Origin: DASTDH01 sp041167675
GTDB taxonomy: Bacteria > Verrucomicrobiota > Verrucomicrobiia > Chthoniobacterales > JAFAMB01
Length of the DNA: 16,810 nt
NCBI GenBank assembly: GCA_041167675.1
Contig: JBEEIB010000435.1
Location: 1-16,810 of the forward strand
Direction of reading: 5' to 3'
Shown here: in pieces, positions 13,969-16,810 of the stretch
Position numbering within the stretch: the first letter of the stretch is position 1
Layout: each line of letters begins with the position of its first letter
Made by a program: the position numbers and the translations under genes
The notes under the pieces: model-generated
Databases searched by the model: none
What the model saw: the letters and a program-made list of their open reading frames with translations, nothing else
What the model was told of the DNA's origin: nothing

Positions 13969-14489
13969 CTACCGATCGAAAAGCTGGCTAGAACTCCACA
14001 ACCGGTAATAACTCTGCTCGAGATACTCCTCGAAAAAAACCCTGCTCGAAGGCTCCAGACGCCAACCGAGCTTCTCCAAGTGATACCAAAAGTGACCGGA
14101 GCACTTGACTCGGGACGGCGTGTGACCACCGACCAATTGCGATCAGTGGCTGACCGAATCGCGGCCAGACCAAAGCAATCGACACGACGCTTGCGGACCA
14201 ACTTGCGGGGACTTGTCGCGAACTGGGCTTCATACCTCTTCTCGATAGCTTGTTGGCCGGAAGCCACACCACCTGCCGACTCCCACTCCCACACCTGAAC
14301 TGCGTCTGGCGTGAATAGATCCGCAATTGCAACCGCATCACTCCTATTATACGCCTCATCAAACTTCACAATTAACGCTTCAATCTGTCGACGCACTTCT
14401 GGATCGACCGTATTTTGCTCTTGGGCGACAACCGGCAAGGCAAGGCCGATTATCGAGCCTGCAATTACAAATAGTAAACGCTTTTTCAT
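13969..14489 (-). pseudogene. Secreted NTF2-like (SnoaL/DUF4440) protein, apparently frameshifted twice
   Basis: The start is excellent: AAGGAG lies three bases before the ATG at 14489. A signal peptide (MKKRLLFVIAGSIIGLALPV to V-A-Q) leads into an NTF2-like domain (QIEALIVKFDEAYNRSDAVA, IADLFTPDAVQV, GQQAIEKRYEAQF). Near 14200 (about residue 98) the frame loses sense. Protein-like residues continue in a second frame (PLIAIGRWSHAVPS, to about 14115) and then a third (GHFWYHLEKLGWRLEPSSRV, from 14097), ending at TAG 13969-13971. G-H plus a Trp-Arg-Leu closing strand is where NTF2-like domains end. Two small indels would restore one protein of about 170 residues. If left unread, the first frame runs on to 13920 with a poor Ser/Arg-rich tail. 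The role is unknown; the location would be the periplasm. Confidence 0.65.
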
Positions 14490-14913
14490 GGTCTCCTTCC
14501 CGATGTTTTAGAATGGTCGTCGCCAGACGACCCGCTTCGGAATTTCTCAGGCTCCAGGAACGTCGGTGTCGCGAGGGACAGAAAGGATACCTTCGCTAAA
14601 GGTCTCTGGGCGGCTGGGACGGAATCACAAAAATTCTTCCGAACCCCTGAAACTCGGAATCACGCAATCCTTTGTACCCAATAAGTGGAACTATCGAACT
14701 CAATCAAACAACCGAACCAATCGTTCGCTAGCGTTCTGTTAGCATTCAGTCTGTTTGGCTTTTTCTGGCCGGATCACGTGAACCCGCCAAACAGGTGTCA
14801 CGATGTGAATCTTGTAAAACCGAGTGAGGTCCAGCAGAACGATTTCCGGCGATTCCTGGTATACTCCGGCGCTGAGCCCTGAGGTCCACGACGATTTCGG
14901 TTCGTGATTCATG
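14490..14913. other. Intergenic region, no supported gene
   Basis: A perfect 6-bp hairpin, GTCGTC (14517-14522) with GACGAC (14527-14532), lies just upstream of the secreted NTF2-like gene and has no T tract. Both strands have 60-75-codon frames near 14690-14960, but neither has a ribosome-binding site or recognisable motif. Confidence 0.4.
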
Positions 14914-15686
14914 TCACTCGGGCCTGACTTGCAGAAGCACATCGGGTTTGACGGAGATCTCTCCACCGAACGGCCGGTCGTGGCTGGCGATCAGTAGCAC
15001 GGATACGGCCGCGCCGGTTGCAAAGATTGCGATCGCGATCGCGGCAGCAGCGCGATTATCGCAGTGAACAACGGCGATCGCGACCATTGTACAACCGGCC
15101 TGCACAAAACGGGCAGGTCCACTTGACCCAATTCACGCTTGACCGGCTGAGGATAATGCGCTGCCGGCGCGCATCCATTGCGTTTTCGAGTCCCGCGATG
15201 ATTTCCCGTTGCGCTACGGTCTGCCCTTCGTTCTTGGGTGCCAGAGAAACGGCCAGCTGCAAGGCCTCCGACAACGCCGGTGCAGCAACCCTCAAGGATG
15301 CCGATTGTTTCGCCATCGTGGGCCACTCAGCGGAAACGGCTTCGTCAATATGGCGGCGGATCAGATTGCGAATCTGTGCTTCCGGCTCTCCCGGAAAAGT
15401 GGCTGCCAGCAATTCCACCATACGGATTGCGCTTGCCTCGCGATCGACCGCCGACTTGGCACGATCGATGTTGTTCCAGACCTCGCCCACGCTAAATACG
15501 ACCATCAGGCCGAAAATAATTCCCAACGGAGACAGCAGGCCGAAGGACACTTGTTTGAAGACGCGACCACTCGCCCTTGGCAAGCGCCATGATGATCACT
15601 AAAATCCCGCCGGTGGCCAGATAAGTTATCGCGAATACTACCAGAGCCATTTGCCAAACCGGAAGACTATGTAGCCATTCGTTCAT
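14914..15686 (-). pseudogene. DUF4239 (bestrophin-like) membrane protein spread over three frames
   Basis: Three consecutive minus-strand frames together form one DUF4239 protein of about 255 residues. Frame one, from ATG at 15686, gives the first helix (MALVVFAITYLATGGILVII then ALAKGE). Frame two gives VFKQVSFGLLSPLGIIFGLM and the conserved V-F-S-V-G-E-V-W, then a cytoplasmic helical region to the S-R-S-S-V-N-W-V-K-W-T motif. Frame three, from about 15105, gives the last two helices (CTMVAIAVVHCDNRAAAAIA) and the end SVKPDVLLQVRPE. The first break fits one extra base near 15569; the second fits one extra base in the four-A run (plus strand) at 15106-15109. Both are repairable, so the gene may be whole in the organism. 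The family is a multi-pass inner-membrane protein of unknown function, distantly likened to bestrophin channels. Confidence 0.8.
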
Positions 15687-16129
15687 GGAATCGCCGGTAT
15701 ACCATATTTGATCCCTTGATAGCCATTCGTATTGAGGCCGACATGCCCTGTTCGGCCGGTCGGGTTCGATAGCGCCCCGATGACGACGACAAAACGGCAG
15801 AGGTTTGGGTAGAAGAGATAGAGGATGACTGAGCGCTTCCTGACGGTTCTCTCGCTTCGCCACGGGCACTCCGCACTCCCGCCTTGGACTCCTTACTGGC
15901 CGTGATTGTGAGGAACACTAGAAAATAATTCCGACGATATTTCTATGGTGCGGCTTGATTGACTGAAAGCCGCGGGTTTGAATCGTACGCGCAGCTACCC
16001 TCCAGAAACGGAAATCGGCGTCGGAGGAGAACTCCGAACCGAGGGTTTTCTTAGAAGCAAATAATTCTCTAATCCTAATCCGCACAGAACCGCCGCGCCA
16101 AAGTAACAAAGCAAGAAAGAACAAATACG
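15687..16129. other. Intergenic region, no supported gene
   Basis: Frames on the minus strand in this stretch are Ser/Arg-rich shadows without motifs. Upstream of the gene at 16130 an AAGAAAG run (about 15 bases before the ATG) is the nearest purine-rich element. No hairpin terminator or convincing promoter is seen. Confidence 0.4.
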
Positions 16130-16396
16130 ATGCCTAAATTCATGAGCAGCCATACCGTGCCTGCTGGCGCCTTGACGAGCGAACAGATCAGCCAAATCGC
16201 ACAAGCCGCCCAAAACGACCCGACGGTGCAGCCGTATCGAAGTTTTCTCAACCTGTCGGAGGGAAAGATCGTATGCATTATGCAGGCTCCTGATGAGCAA
16301 GCGTTGGCCACATGGTTCCAGAAGATGCAAATGCCATGTGATTCGATTACAGCCGTAGAACTGGAAGGAGACCTCGGCACCGTCAAAGAAGCTTGA
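16130..16396 (+). CDS. DUF4242-family protein (SCO4226-like)
   Basis: A complete 88-residue single-domain protein. It opens MPKFMSSHTVPAGALTSEQI and continues with a helix (SQIAQAAQNDPTVQPYRSFL), a strand with EGKIVCIMQAPDEQAL, a second helix and the closing strand TAVELEGDLG. This is the ferredoxin-like alpha/beta fold of DUF4242, whose Streptomyces relative SCO4226 has been described as nickel-binding. His8 and Cys49 stand where metal or redox roles could be imagined, but that is inference. There is no signal peptide, so it should be cytoplasmic. The ATG at 16130 gives the usual family start; the ribosome-binding site is poor. It seems monocistronic. Confidence 0.85.
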   Translation: MPKFMSSHTVPAGALTSEQISQIAQAAQNDPTVQPYRSFLNLSEGKIVCIMQAPDEQALATWFQKMQMPCDSITAVELEGDLGTVKEA

Positions 16397-16810
16397 GGGC
16401 GAGCGGAAGATTGCCATTCGAGCGACCACGAACCGGGACCTAGGGCCGGAGTCACCCGAACGCATTTGGTCGGACCTTAGAATTTCTATAAATATAGCTG
16501 CTAAAGGGAGAAAAATAGAACGTCGATTTCAGACGTAATGAGAACTCTGCTCTTAGGTCCGGCCCCCATTCGTCGCTCGGGCGTTTCGTTTTCCACATAC
16601 TACGACGTCATAATCGGTCGCTGGGTTCATCCAGATGAAGAATCCCCGGGTTCGACAATAAGAATTCGATTGGGTGCAGCGATGGGTCGAACCTTTCGTT
16701 GCACGCTACCGTTGGAAGGTGAAGGGCTGGCGATGGTATAACCGGTGCCACTCCAACGATGACGAAGTTGAGCAGGACCTGGCTGAGGGAAACATCGTTA
16801 GGAATACCTC
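16397..16810. other. Mostly non-coding; possible partial frame at the right edge
   Basis: An AT-rich palindrome, CTATAAATATAG (16486-16497), could contribute a promoter -10 element and is followed by AAGGGAG at about 16505. No gene begins at a sensible distance from it. From 16662 to the window edge a plus-strand frame stays open for about 49 codons with plausible, Trp-rich composition (WVQRWVEPFVARYRWKVKGW) and may be the start or a piece of a gene that continues outside. I cannot identify it. The 67-codon frame at 16538-16741 overlaps it and is less convincing. Confidence 0.3.

Noticed and set aside
14685..14966. Opposed frames of 65 and 75 codons
   Set aside because: Neither has a ribosome-binding site or motif, and each is opposed by the other; the minus one also overlaps the end of the DUF4239 gene.
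15018..15602. Plus-strand frames (194, 127 and 85 codons) over the DUF4239 region
   Set aside because: They are antisense to recognisable DUF4239 sequence and are rich in Arg, Ser and Cys.

Overview
The window reads like chromosomal DNA of a soil Verrucomicrobia-type bacterium (inference). Pointers are an outer-membrane autotransporter with YVTN propeller blades and an autotransporter-associated beta-strand repeat, the two-knuckle zinc-ribbon start of a Ser/Thr kinase common in that phylum, a PEGA-domain lipoprotein, and small Lmo0937, CsbD, DUF4242 and DUF4239 genes. Nothing indicates a plasmid, phage, CRISPR array, integron or intact insertion sequence, and I found no rRNA or tRNA.

Layout. 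1-1630: the end of a VOC/glyoxalase gene, a possible small acidic protein, a SnoaL/NTF2-like gene and a hydrolase-like C-terminal scrap. 1915-4906: a large autotransporter, split into two frames by what looks like one extra base. 4928-7226: small genes, mostly short membrane or stress-type proteins (Lmo0937 family, CsbD family), around a decayed NmrA/SDR remnant. 7338-8000: an alpha/beta-hydrolase fragment converging on a headless LysR fragment. 8604-10401: a secreted beta-helix-type protein of actinobacterial character, visibly richer in GC than its surroundings and frameshifted near its end. 10531-11384: a possible two-gene membrane unit with a GTGA overlap. 11645-13369: an intact LysR regulator, a truncated FtsH-like N-terminus and a PEGA lipoprotein. 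13426-15686: an HTH fragment, a kinase N-terminal fragment, a frameshifted secreted NTF2-like gene and a DUF4239 gene spread over three frames. 16130-16396: an intact DUF4242 gene.

The genes do not form one pathway. The main theme is decay: about ten genes are truncated or frameshifted, interspersed with intact ones. Frameshifts alone could come from uncorrected sequencing errors. The truncations, where homology stops abruptly and another gene begins, cannot be explained that way and point to real rearrangement. I see no convincing new multi-gene system; the most useful results are the reconstructions of the broken genes and several short genes that are easy to miss.
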